This document shows, piece after piece, positions 28,375 to 36,750 of a DNA stretch of 64,000 nt. The translations under genes were made by a program, and so were the position numbers. The DNA is from Marinobacterium lacunae (lineage in GTDB: Bacteria > Pseudomonadota > Gammaproteobacteria > Pseudomonadales > Balneatricaceae). Within the stretch, counting starts at the first letter, position 1. Each line of letters starts with the position of its first letter. Below the pieces are notes generated by a model, which made no database searches, was not told where the DNA came from, and saw only the letters and a program-made list of their open reading frames with translations. The stretch covers positions 186,001 through 250,000 of the forward strand of contig NZ_JMQN01000018.1 of the NCBI RefSeq assembly GCF_000705555.1, given 5' to 3'.

Positions 28375-28736
28375 TGGGCCGCATCGCGCAATGGCTGGAT
28401 CTGTTTAATCAGGCTGAGCAACTGCATGGGGATATCATGCAGTTGCTCAGTGCAGCACCGCTGATTCCTGAAGATTCAACCGATGAACCCGATCCAGATA
28501 CCAATCTCGTAGCGCTTCTGACACGCTGGAAGCAATTGACATCATCGATGGACACCGCCTCACTCGGGCCGGAAGCCAGTACAATTCACAACAAAATTGC
28601 CGCACTGCTGAAGATGAACACGGAGATTGGAGAAGGAGCTTCCCGCGTGCGGGACTTTATCGCTTCTCAGCTCCGACAGCAGCGCAAGAACACACGTAAT
28701 TTGCAGGCCTATGCGACGGTCTCAAAAGGCAGGTAG
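28374..28736 (+). CDS. fliT: FliT-like flagellar chaperone
   Basis: A 120-residue, mainly helical protein encoded directly after fliS with a one-base stop-start overlap. Position, size and composition match FliT, the FliD-specific export chaperone, although primary sequence identity in this family is low. The C-terminal helix is strongly basic (FIASQLRQQRKNTRNLQAYA). Assignment rests mainly on gene order. Confidence 0.72.
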   Translation: MGRIAQWLDLFNQAEQLHGDIMQLLSAAPLIPEDSTDEPDPDTNLVALLTRWKQLTSSMDTASLGPEASTIHNKIAALLKMNTEIGEGASRVRDFIASQLRQQRKNTRNLQAYATVSKGR

Positions 28737-28741
28737 GCTAT

Positions 28742-28760
28742 GGGGAGGCACCCCCTCCCC
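28742..28760. terminator. GC-rich hairpin between convergent fliT and flgL
   Basis: GGGGAGG and CCTCCCC form a 7-bp stem with a CACCC loop. It lacks a T tract in either direction, so it is at best a weak or Rho-assisted stop. Confidence 0.35.
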
Positions 28761-28789
28761 CAACACCGCAAAAACACCGGACTAATGTC

Positions 28790-30130
28790 TTAGCTCAAGT
28801 AGTTGAACAGACTCAGTCCGGTAATGATATTAAAGCTGGAGTAGCTGGCTTCAAGTGTCGTCTTTTGAAGTGCCAACTGACTGGCTGCCTCTGTGAGGTC
28901 GGTATCGATCAGGTTTGATCGTGCTGTTTCAGTGTAGAGCGAGTACTCATCATTGACGGTCCGCTGATCATCAATTGCATTGATTCGCGCACCAATCGAG
29001 GCGCGTGCCGATATATTCTGCTCCTGAACGCTTTCGATCGCCGTCAGTGCCGAGGCTAAGGACTGCTGCAGCGAGAGTTTCCCTTCGTAGCTGTCGACAT
29101 CCGCGTTCTTCATCGCCTGATACAGGTCGTTCGCGTAGTTCAGAATATTGTCGCTATCGTGCGCTCCAGACAGTGATACGCTGGTGTCCGGATCTGTCAG
29201 CGCTGAGTCGTTCATCAGCAGTTCCAGTCCACCAATCACCACGCCAGTGCCATCTTCGTTCAACAATGCGGCAGCTTCATCAGCATTGCTCTGCGCCGCA
29301 TCGGGTGTCAATGTCACCGCACCATCCACCTCGGACAAGGTGTAAACGAACGTCTGTGACACCCCATCCGCATCGGTATAGCTGACTGTCAGCGCAGCAT
29401 CAACCCCGACACTTGCCGCCGTCAGATCAACCTGGAAGTCGCTGTTGTCGGCCATGAACTCTTCAAATTCGGTGTAATCATCCACGTAGGGGGTAAAAAA
29501 GCTACTGTCGATAGAGACCGGATTGAGACTGTCGGTGGTATCGGTCATCTGTGGCTGAAAAGCGCCCTCGGCCCCCTCGAAAATCTCCAGCGCAGAGTCA
29601 GTTGAGGCAACCTGATAGTCTGGCCCAACCTGGATATAGCGCTGACCTCCATCACCCTGAAACTCATACTGCCCAGTGGTTTCATTGTAATCGTAAGCGC
29701 GCGTCAGACCCTGATAGCCAGAGAAGAGGTATTCGCCTTGCGTATCACGAGTGTTGACCAAGCCCTCAATCTCGCCGACCAGCTCTTTGACCTCTGAAGC
29801 AAGCAGCGCGATGTCATCGCTGCTGAGGGTACCGTTACCGGCCTGAGTCGCAATCTCTTGCAACCGGATGTTGGCATTGTTCAGTGCATCCAGGGTGGTT
29901 TCTTCAAGATCCAGCCGACGCTCGGTAGTATCGATGTTATTCTGATACTGTTCGGTACGCGCCAGCTCTTTGTCGAGCTTGAGCACCTGACCTGATGCCA
30001 GCGGATCTTCAGAGGGCTGGCTGAACCGCTCACCCGACGATATCTGCTCCTGGGTTTTAGCAATCTGCGTATTCAGTTTATTCAGTTGATCGATGTTCGA
30101 TCTGTATATCTGTTCAGTTGAGACTCTCAT
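28790..30130 (-). CDS. flgL: flagellar hook-filament junction protein FlgL (HAP3)
   Basis: A 446-residue junction protein with flagellin-like ends. The N-terminus MRVSTEQIYRSNIDQLNKLN and SGERFSQPSEDPLASGQVL are typical of FlgL, and the C-terminus ends ALQKTTLEASYSSFNIITG. The central region (about 180-330) is a variable Asp/Ala/Thr-rich insertion. It lies 16 bases after flgK and joins hook to filament with it. Confidence 0.93.
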   Translation of the reverse strand: MRVSTEQIYRSNIDQLNKLNTQIAKTQEQISSGERFSQPSEDPLASGQVLKLDKELARTEQYQNNIDTTERRLDLEETTLDALNNANIRLQEIATQAGNGTLSSDDIALLASEVKELVGEIEGLVNTRDTQGEYLFSGYQGLTRAYDYNETTGQYEFQGDGGQRYIQVGPDYQVASTDSALEIFEGAEGAFQPQMTDTTDSLNPVSIDSSFFTPYVDDYTEFEEFMADNSDFQVDLTAASVGVDAALTVSYTDADGVSQTFVYTLSEVDGAVTLTPDAAQSNADEAAALLNEDGTGVVIGGLELLMNDSALTDPDTSVSLSGAHDSDNILNYANDLYQAMKNADVDSYEGKLSLQQSLASALTAIESVQEQNISARASIGARINAIDDQRTVNDEYSLYTETARSNLIDTDLTEAASQLALQKTTLEASYSSFNIITGLSLFNYLS

Positions 30131-30146
30131 ATCGGAGACTCCTCAA

Positions 30147-32168
30147 TTAAGTCCGTACGCTTGAAAGGAGCGTATCGAACATCTCCTGCCAAGTACTGAT
30201 CAGTTGGGATGCCGCGCTGTAGGCCTGCTGGAACTTGACCAGGTTGGCCGCTTCCTCGTCAAGGCTGACACCTGACACACTTGAACGCTGGTTGATGTTC
30301 GCATCCAACAGCGACTTGGCAGCGTCCGAATTGGTTTGCGCGATCGCCGTTAAGCTGCCGACACTTTGCACCATCACCGCGTAGTAATCCTGGTATGACG
30401 CACCGTCTACCAGCTTGGAGTACTGCAACTCTGCCATCGACAGTGCATTGCGGTTATCCGATACCCCGCTCGAATTGAAAGAGAGCGTAAAGCTATCGCC
30501 CGCTTCGGGGCTGCCATCTGCCTCAATCACAAGATCCAGCCCGTCTGCACTGCCAAGCAGGGGATCGCCTGCCACATAGAGTTCGTCGGACTTGATCGCC
30601 ACGCCGGACGCATCTTCGATGGTATAAAGGAGGTTTCCGCTTCCGTCATCGGTGAACGAAACCGTCAAGGGTAGTACAGCGTCTTCAGCCGTACCTGTCA
30701 GGGCTGAAATTGCGCTACGAAACTCGTCACTCTCAACACTGATATCCAGGGTTGCATCGCTTTGATTATTGGCACTGGCCGACACCGAAATCGGCTCAGC
30801 AAAGGCTAGTTTGGAGCCATCAGTAATCAGCAGATCCATGTTATCAACGCCGTAGCGCGTCGGCTGAATGGTAAAACGGTCACCGACTGGACTCTGGGTT
30901 GTCGATATCTCGATCTCGATGCGCATGCCGTCCTGTCGTACTACCAGCACACCGTCGGCCGAATTGAAGTAAAACTCTCCATCTTCATCTACGTCACTGG
31001 CCGATGCCTGACTATTGGCTTCTTTATAGGTCCAGCTCTCGCCGTCCGCCCGTTCCAGGGTTACCTGAGTACGCGAGTCATATTCAAGCGTGTATTCAGT
31101 GCCTTGAACCGCAGACATATCCATCAAGTAAACAGAGTTATCCAGTATTCTCGTGCTGTTTTCCGAGTTCGAGGTCAGGCGGTTACTGACAGCACTGCTG
31201 GAGTTGATATCGGTGAACATCAGACCACCGAATTCGCCATCCAGATCCAGACCCAATGATTGCAGTTGATTCATGGAATCAGCGAAGGACAAGGAGAGCA
31301 ACCCAAGCTCATCCCGCGTCTGGTTCAGCACTGTCTCGCGATAATCCACGACACCACCCAGAACGCCACCACTTACGAACGTGGTGAGATCACTTTTCTG
31401 GCCCCCTATATTGAGGTAAATATTCAGTTCAGTTGCATCATCCGGATTGGTTTCTGCTGACAACTTGTAGGCTGTCTGCCCTATCACGAGCGGTTCACCC
31501 TGACCTACAAATACGTTGGCCTGACCATCACTCTGCAGATCGGTCGTAAAATTGATATAGCCAGCCAGTTGCTCAAGTATTTGATCACGCTGATCCAACA
31601 ACTCATTACTGACTGAGCCGGCCGCCTGGGCAAGACGAATAGAGTCATTCACGGCCGCCAGATTCGATGAAAGCGAGTTAACCGCGGCCACGCCTTCACT
31701 GAGTTCTGTATTGACCGCGTCATTCTGGCTCGCCAGTTGCGTATCCAGAGTGGTAAACGTGTTCACCAATGCTTGCGTTTCCGACAGCAGCAGCTCGCGG
31801 TTCGACAGGCTGGAAGGATCGTCCAACGCTGTCTGCAACGCTGCAAAATAGTCATCTAGTGCCGACGAAATACTGGTCGAGTCCGATGCAAGCAGGTTGT
31901 CCAGCTGACTGGCCAGCTCTTCATATGCGGAAAGCCCGTAGTAACTGGAGGTCTGCGAGTAAATCTGCTTCTGCAGGAACTCATCGGCTATACGATTTAT
32001 ATCCGTTATCAGAACACCGTTTACCCCTTCACGACTGACCATGGTCACGTCCTGACGGGTATAGCCATCGGTATCGACGTTCGCGATATTCTGCCCGACG
32101 ACATTCAGCGCAATAGTATTCGCTGTCAGCGCCTGACTACCGATATTGAGTAGATTACTGGTAGACAT
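30147..32168 (-). CDS. flgK: flagellar hook-filament junction protein FlgK (HAP1)
   Basis: A 673-residue protein with the axial-protein N-terminus (LLNIGSQALTANTIALNVVGQNIANVDTDGYTRQDV) and a C-terminus containing SGVSLDEEAANLVKFQQAYSAASQLI, both diagnostic of FlgK. The middle is a large variable domain. It is followed by flgL. A candidate sigma-28 promoter overlaps the end of flgJ, 51 bases upstream of this start. Confidence 0.95.
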   Translation of the reverse strand: MSTSNLLNIGSQALTANTIALNVVGQNIANVDTDGYTRQDVTMVSREGVNGVLITDINRIADEFLQKQIYSQTSSYYGLSAYEELASQLDNLLASDSTSISSALDDYFAALQTALDDPSSLSNRELLLSETQALVNTFTTLDTQLASQNDAVNTELSEGVAAVNSLSSNLAAVNDSIRLAQAAGSVSNELLDQRDQILEQLAGYINFTTDLQSDGQANVFVGQGEPLVIGQTAYKLSAETNPDDATELNIYLNIGGQKSDLTTFVSGGVLGGVVDYRETVLNQTRDELGLLSLSFADSMNQLQSLGLDLDGEFGGLMFTDINSSSAVSNRLTSNSENSTRILDNSVYLMDMSAVQGTEYTLEYDSRTQVTLERADGESWTYKEANSQASASDVDEDGEFYFNSADGVLVVRQDGMRIEIEISTTQSPVGDRFTIQPTRYGVDNMDLLITDGSKLAFAEPISVSASANNQSDATLDISVESDEFRSAISALTGTAEDAVLPLTVSFTDDGSGNLLYTIEDASGVAIKSDELYVAGDPLLGSADGLDLVIEADGSPEAGDSFTLSFNSSGVSDNRNALSMAELQYSKLVDGASYQDYYAVMVQSVGSLTAIAQTNSDAAKSLLDANINQRSSVSGVSLDEEAANLVKFQQAYSAASQLISTWQEMFDTLLSSVRT

Positions 32169-32218
32169 GATGTATGCTCCGAGGGCGTCGTGATCCAGTC
32201 AACGCCATACTCTTTTCG

Positions 32219-32245
32219 TTATCGGCCAGGGCTCACCCTTCTTGA
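32219..32245 (-). promoter_or_regulatory. Candidate sigma-28 promoter of flgKL
   Basis: On the minus strand, TCAAGAAG, an 11-base spacer and GCCGATAA. The -10 half is a perfect FliA match; the -35 half keeps T, AA and G but is poor in its last three bases. It overlaps the stop region of flgJ and lies 51 bases before flgK. Confidence 0.6.
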
Positions 32246-33252
32246 GAGCCGCTCACCGCCATCGCCAGACTTGTGCCACCCAGAATCCGCTCGATCTTGG
32301 CGGCATACTCCGGGTCAGTGGCATAACCCGCCTGCTGCAGGGCCTGGAGATAGGCAACCGGGTCTTCTACCAGCTCACGAGCCTGTTCATAGCGGGGATT
32401 CGACTGGATGAAGTCGACGTAGTCGTTCATTCCAGCCTCCAAAGACTTGTAGGCCCTAAACTCTGCCCGCTCAGGCTGAGGTAAGCCATCACGGTACTCC
32501 AACGTCTGCACCCCAACACTCTCGCCCGACCAACGGCTATCAGCTTTGATATTGAACAGGTTATTACTGCTGTTACCCTGTTGATCACGAATGATTGAGC
32601 GCCCCCAACCGGTCTCCAGTGCAGCCTGCGCGACCAAAACCTTCGGATCGACACCGAGTGCTTGAGCTGCTTTCTCTGCCATCGGCATCAACACTTCAAC
32701 AAATTCAGCTGGCGAGTTGAACGTAACGTCCTGGGGTGTATCGATGGACCGATCAGCACTAGTCTCTTCACTTTCACTCACCTGAGTGGATGTGGACATA
32801 ACCCGCTCACGGGCCAGCTGGTCGCTGATCTCGTCAACGGCCGATAGCGAGTGACTGGCAACACGTCGCGTGGCCATGTTAAACATCAAGTCACTGACGC
32901 CGGTACTCTCGGTTTCGCCAGTACCGCTGGTGATCGACTGCCCCAACTGCTTAACGATAATCTCGGCCAGCCCCAGTCCCCCGGCCTTTGACAGATCCAG
33001 CGTCAATTGCTGATCGAGCATCCCCTGATAAAACTGCACTTCACTTGAGTAAAGCGGATCATCCTCGGCAAAGGCCTCATTCGCCTGTCGCATCGATTTG
33101 AGCATCATGTTCATGAACACCTGCTCAAACTGCTGAGCCACTTCGCGCAATGCAGCCTTTTCATCCTTGCCGGCCAACGCCTTAAGCTTGCTCAGTTCAG
33201 TGAGATCGGTATAAACACTCGGATCCACCGCCCCCAGGGACTTACTCTCCAT
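32233..33252 (-). CDS. flgJ: peptidoglycan hydrolase / rod-binding protein FlgJ
   Basis: FlgJ is exported to the periplasm, caps the growing rod and opens the cell wall for it. The 339-residue protein has an N-terminal rod-binding domain (about 25-115, VAQQFEQVFMNMMLKSMRQA). A Ser/Glu-rich linker follows, then a C-terminal muramidase (GH73-like) domain from about residue 175 with catalytic Glu in AQAALETGWGRSIIRD and a YRDGLPQPERAEFRAYKS region. Start is 1 base after the flgI stop. Confidence 0.93.
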   Translation of the reverse strand: MESKSLGAVDPSVYTDLTELSKLKALAGKDEKAALREVAQQFEQVFMNMMLKSMRQANEAFAEDDPLYSSEVQFYQGMLDQQLTLDLSKAGGLGLAEIIVKQLGQSITSGTGETESTGVSDLMFNMATRRVASHSLSAVDEISDQLARERVMSTSTQVSESEETSADRSIDTPQDVTFNSPAEFVEVLMPMAEKAAQALGVDPKVLVAQAALETGWGRSIIRDQQGNSSNNLFNIKADSRWSGESVGVQTLEYRDGLPQPERAEFRAYKSLEAGMNDYVDFIQSNPRYEQARELVEDPVAYLQALQQAGYATDPEYAAKIERILGGTSLAMAVSGSQEG

Positions 33253-33253
33253 A

Positions 33254-34348
33254 TCAGATCACCACCAGTTCCGCCCTGAGCGCACCCGCCTGTTTGAGTG
33301 CTTCCAGAATCGCCATCAGGTCACCGGGAGCGACCCCCACCTGGTTAACGGCCTCCACCAAATCACGCAATGAGGTACCGGTATTGAACTCGAACATATG
33401 GCCCGACCCCTCGTCGACCTGAATACCCGTACGCGGAGTCACCACTGTCTGCCCGCCAGCCAAAGGCGTGTCCGGCTGAGATACCTCAGGTGTTTCGGAT
33501 ATGGCGACGGTGAGCCCGCCGTGGGTGATCGCCACAGGAGAGACACGTACATTTTCGCCAATGATGATCGTGCCGGTCCGCGAGTTGATGATTACTTTTG
33601 CCACCTCCTTGCCCGGACTTACGCTCAAATTTTCGAGCACCGACAGGAATGACACACGCTGCGAGGAATCTCTCGGCGCCCGAACCCGGATGGAGGTTGC
33701 ATCCATGGCCTGCGCCGCATCAGGCCCCAAAAGACCATTGATCTGCTCAGCCACACGTCGCGCTGTAGTAAAATCCGGATTGTTCAGGTTCAGCACCAGA
33801 GAATCGCCCTGAGAAAAAGCGTTGGGCACCGCGCGTTCAACACTTGCGCCATTTGGAATACGTCCAACGCTCGGCACATTCACTGAAAGACGCGAACCAT
33901 CATTGCCCTGAGCACCGAAGCCTGAAACGACCAGGTTGCCCTGAGCAATGGCATACACTTGCCCATCAGCCCCCTTCAATGGCGCCATCAACAGGCTACC
34001 ACCACGCAGACTCTTGGCATCACCGATGGCTGAGACGGTTACATCGATCGTCTGCCCCGGTTTGGCAAAGGGCGGCAGTTCGGCATGGATCGCAACCGCA
34101 GCAATGTTATCGGATTCAGGAGAGACATCAGCCGGAATCGCAACTCCGAAATTATTCAGCATGTTGCGAAATGTTTGCGACGTAAAGTCGGTACCATCCC
34201 CTGTGCCGTCAAGGCCGACTACAAGGCCATAACCAACCAGCTGGTTGCTGCGCACTCCAGAGACCGATGTTATATCTTTAAGTCGCTCGGCCTGTACCGG
34301 TGCAGCCATCACACAGCAGAGCAGGAGTAACGCTAAAACCTGGTTCAT
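33254..34348 (-). CDS. flgI: flagellar P-ring protein FlgI
   Basis: FlgI forms the periplasmic P ring around the rod. The 364-residue precursor has a Sec signal peptide ([20 protein letters not shown]). The mature part begins with [20 protein letters not shown], followed by [20 protein letters not shown]; the family motif [20 protein letters not shown] is in the second half. Size is standard. Its gene lies between flgH and flgJ, and export of the product requires FlgA, encoded at 42365. Confidence 0.96.
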   Translation of the reverse strand: MNQVLALLLLCCVMAAPVQAERLKDITSVSGVRSNQLVGYGLVVGLDGTGDGTDFTSQTFRNMLNNFGVAIPADVSPESDNIAAVAIHAELPPFAKPGQTIDVTVSAIGDAKSLRGGSLLMAPLKGADGQVYAIAQGNLVVSGFGAQGNDGSRLSVNVPSVGRIPNGASVERAVPNAFSQGDSLVLNLNNPDFTTARRVAEQINGLLGPDAAQAMDATSIRVRAPRDSSQRVSFLSVLENLSVSPGKEVAKVIINSRTGTIIIGENVRVSPVAITHGGLTVAISETPEVSQPDTPLAGGQTVVTPRTGIQVDEGSGHMFEFNTGTSLRDLVEAVNQVGVAPGDLMAILEALKQAGALRAELVVI

Positions 34349-34359
34349 CCATCTCTCCC

Positions 34360-35037
34360 TCAGAATGGGAACAGCGGGCTAATAAAGAAGCGTGCCAACC
34401 AGCCCATCACGTTGGCATCGCTCACCGCACCTGTGCCGCTGTAGGTGATGCGAGCATCAGCCATTTTGGTGGACACAACAGTATTGGCCTCGTCAATATC
34501 TTGAGGACGGATCAGACCGCTGATACGGATATACTCATCCCCCTGATTTAGAGTCAGCCACTTCTCGCCCCGCACCAACAGATTGCCATTAGGGCGTACC
34601 TCATGCACGGTAACCGTGATGTTACCGCTGAGGCTGTTACTCATATCCGAGGTACCCTCGCCATCAAACTGGTTGCTGCTACTAAGCGAGGCTGACAGCG
34701 GGTTGCCCAAGACTGAAAGATCCTGACCAAAAATACTGCCGTTACCAACACTCGTACTACCGGACTTGTCCACAGAGGTAGAATTCGACTTTGAAGACTG
34801 GGTACTCTCTTCAAGCTCGACGGTAATGATGTCGCCAACCCGGTAAGCACGACCGTCTCCATACAGATTCATGGCGGTTGCAGCGTTATATATTGAACCG
34901 GTGGATGGCTGGGTATTGGGCACCGGCGTCATCTCAACCGGCGCGTAGTAAGGGTTATCAGGTTTGGGAGGCGAGTTCACGCACCCCGTCAGCACCATCG
35001 CTAACGCAAGTCCGCACGCCAGTTTCTGTAACCTCAT
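34360..35037 (-). CDS. flgH: flagellar L-ring lipoprotein FlgH
   Basis: FlgH forms the outer-membrane L ring. The 225-residue precursor has a lipoprotein signal peptide with lipobox LTGC at about residues 16-19, followed by [14 protein letters not shown]. Later come the FlgH signatures [20 protein letters not shown] and [24 protein letters not shown]. Gene order flgG-flgH-flgI is canonical. Confidence 0.95.
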   Translation of the reverse strand: MRLQKLACGLALAMVLTGCVNSPPKPDNPYYAPVEMTPVPNTQPSTGSIYNAATAMNLYGDGRAYRVGDIITVELEESTQSSKSNSTSVDKSGSTSVGNGSIFGQDLSVLGNPLSASLSSSNQFDGEGTSDMSNSLSGNITVTVHEVRPNGNLLVRGEKWLTLNQGDEYIRISGLIRPQDIDEANTVVSTKMADARITYSGTGAVSDANVMGWLARFFISPLFPF

Positions 35038-35057
35038 ACCCTTACCCCCGATACCTA

Positions 35058-35843
35058 TTAAAGCTGTTGCGTAACAAACGATAGCATCTCGTCCGCGGTC
35101 GAGATTACCTTGGAATTAATCTCATAGGCTCGCTGAGTCGTAATCATGTTTACCAACTCTTCGGTGGCATTGACATTGGACCCCTCTAGCATCCCTTGCT
35201 GAAGGATACCAAGGCCATCTTCACCCGGGGTGCCAACCTGTGGTGCTCCACTGGCCGCTGTTTCCAGGAACAGGTTCTGCCCAATCGCCTCAAGCCCCTG
35301 AGGGTTTACAAAGTTTGCCAGCTCCAGCTGCCCTACCTCCCGTCCTTCGGGATTACTCGGGGTCGTAACCGATACTGTGCCATCATTAGCGACCACAAAC
35401 GACTGAGTATCATCCGGCAGCGTAATACCCGGATCTACCAGATACCCCTCGGCTGTTACTAAACGACTCTCACTATCGAGATGAAATTCTCCATTGCGTG
35501 TATAGGCAATATCGCCATTAGGCTGCTGAATCTGAAAAAAGCCACTGCCGCTGATGCCAACGTCGAATGCTTGATCTGTTACCTCCAGCTGCCCCTCAGT
35601 AAACAGCTTCTGGGTTCCCACCACTCGCACACCATTGCCGACCTGTAGCCCGGACGGCAACTGCGAATCATCGGCGGTCTGAGCACCAGGCTGGCGACGC
35701 GTCTGATAAAGCAGATCTTCAAAGACTGCGCGCTCTTTCTTGTAGCCGACGGTACTAACGTTGGCCAAATTGTTCGAGATCAGTTGGAGCTGTGTATCCT
35801 GAGCGCTCAACCCTGTCTTAGCTACCTGCAAAGCACCATTCAT
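35058..35843 (-). CDS. flgG: flagellar distal rod protein FlgG
   Basis: A 261-residue axial protein, normal length. It has the rod motif QLQLISNNLANVSTVGYKKE near the N-terminus, GSGFFQIQQPNGDIAYTRNG, and the C-terminal SNVNATEELVNMITTQRAYE typical of FlgG. It lies 18 bases after flgF. Confidence 0.97.
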   Translation of the reverse strand: MNGALQVAKTGLSAQDTQLQLISNNLANVSTVGYKKERAVFEDLLYQTRRQPGAQTADDSQLPSGLQVGNGVRVVGTQKLFTEGQLEVTDQAFDVGISGSGFFQIQQPNGDIAYTRNGEFHLDSESRLVTAEGYLVDPGITLPDDTQSFVVANDGTVSVTTPSNPEGREVGQLELANFVNPQGLEAIGQNLFLETAASGAPQVGTPGEDGLGILQQGMLEGSNVNATEELVNMITTQRAYEINSKVISTADEMLSFVTQQL

Positions 35844-35861
35844 TTAGAATTCCCCCACCCC

Positions 35862-36602
35862 TTAGCTCAGCTTCAGGATTTCTGTTGCAGCGGAAGAGTT
35901 CTCTTCCGCTGTCTTCATCATTTTGACCTGCATCTCAAACTGGCGTGAAAGGCTTATAATCGCCGTCATTTCACCCACCGCATTCACGTTACTGGACTCC
36001 AAATAACCTGAGCGCACATTCACAGACTGGTCCGCCTCCAGCACCTGACCATTATCTGCATGCATCAGGCCGTCCTCTCCTTTGAACAGGGGCGCGTCAG
36101 AGCGAACTGTCTTTATCTGATCGATCTGCGCAAGCTCCGAGCTCTCAGCTCCAAGCGGAAGGATGACAATGCGCCCATCGGTGGCAATCTGGATCTTTTC
36201 CGCCGGAGGAATCACCACTGGCAGACCGCCATTACCCATAACCGGCAAGCCTGTGCCTGTCACCAGTTGTCCGACGGCATTGATCTGCAGTTCTCCTCCG
36301 CGTGAATAAGCCTCTTGACCATCCGGCCCAACCACCGCAATCCAACCCTCACCATTGATAGCAACATCAAGATCACGGCCAGTCTGAATGAGTGTTGCGG
36401 CCGTAGTATCGGTTGCCGGTCGCTCACTCATGGCATAAACCCGCGATTCATATCCATCACCCAACACTCGCATGGCGCGGGCTTGTTCAAGATCGGCCTT
36501 GAAACCTGTAGTGGTAGCATTCGCGAGGTTGTTGGCGTGCACACGCTGGGCGAGCATGTTTTCTCGCGCACCGGTCATCGACACATACAACAACTTATCC
36601 AT
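35862..36602 (-). CDS. flgF: flagellar proximal rod protein FlgF
   Basis: A 246-residue rod protein starting MDKLLYVSMTGARENMLAQR, with the axial motif VHANNLANATTTGFKADLEQ and the C-terminal SSNVNAVGEMTAIISLSRQF. It is the first gene of flgFGHIJ and is preceded by a sigma-54 promoter 55 bases upstream. Confidence 0.95.
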   Translation of the reverse strand: MDKLLYVSMTGARENMLAQRVHANNLANATTTGFKADLEQARAMRVLGDGYESRVYAMSERPATDTTAATLIQTGRDLDVAINGEGWIAVVGPDGQEAYSRGGELQINAVGQLVTGTGLPVMGNGGLPVVIPPAEKIQIATDGRIVILPLGAESSELAQIDQIKTVRSDAPLFKGEDGLMHADNGQVLEADQSVNVRSGYLESSNVNAVGEMTAIISLSRQFEMQVKMMKTAEENSSAATEILKLS

Positions 36603-36656
36603 AACAGCTCCCTTCGGAAAACACTTGCCGCTTTACACGGTTAATACCATGTACAA

Positions 36657-36671
36657 GCAAGCCACGTGCCA
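36657..36671 (-). promoter_or_regulatory. Sigma-54 (RpoN) promoter of flgFGHIJ
   Basis: On the minus strand TGGCAC-GTGGC-TTGC, an exact match to the -24/-12 consensus with correct spacing. It lies 55 bases upstream of flgF, in the 148-base gap after flgE, so the rod/ring genes form their own FleQ- or FleR-activated unit. Confidence 0.92.
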
Positions 36672-36709
36672 GAGAACAGATATAGGATAAATAAAACGCA
36701 TAAAGCAGA

Positions 36710-36730
36710 GCGGCGCCCAACAGGCGCCGC
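36710..36730 (-). terminator. Hairpin in the flgE-flgF intergenic gap
   Basis: GCGGCGCC, CAACA loop, GGCGCCGC: a perfect 8-bp GC stem immediately downstream (plus-strand sense) of the sigma-54 site. It lies upstream of flgF only in map terms: on the minus strand it is 27 bases upstream of the promoter and 20 bases before the flgE stop codon's outer edge, so it is best read as a structure in the 5' flank rather than an end of flgE. It has no T tract. Confidence 0.3.
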
Positions 36731-36750
36731 GTTCTATCAAGGATTTTGCT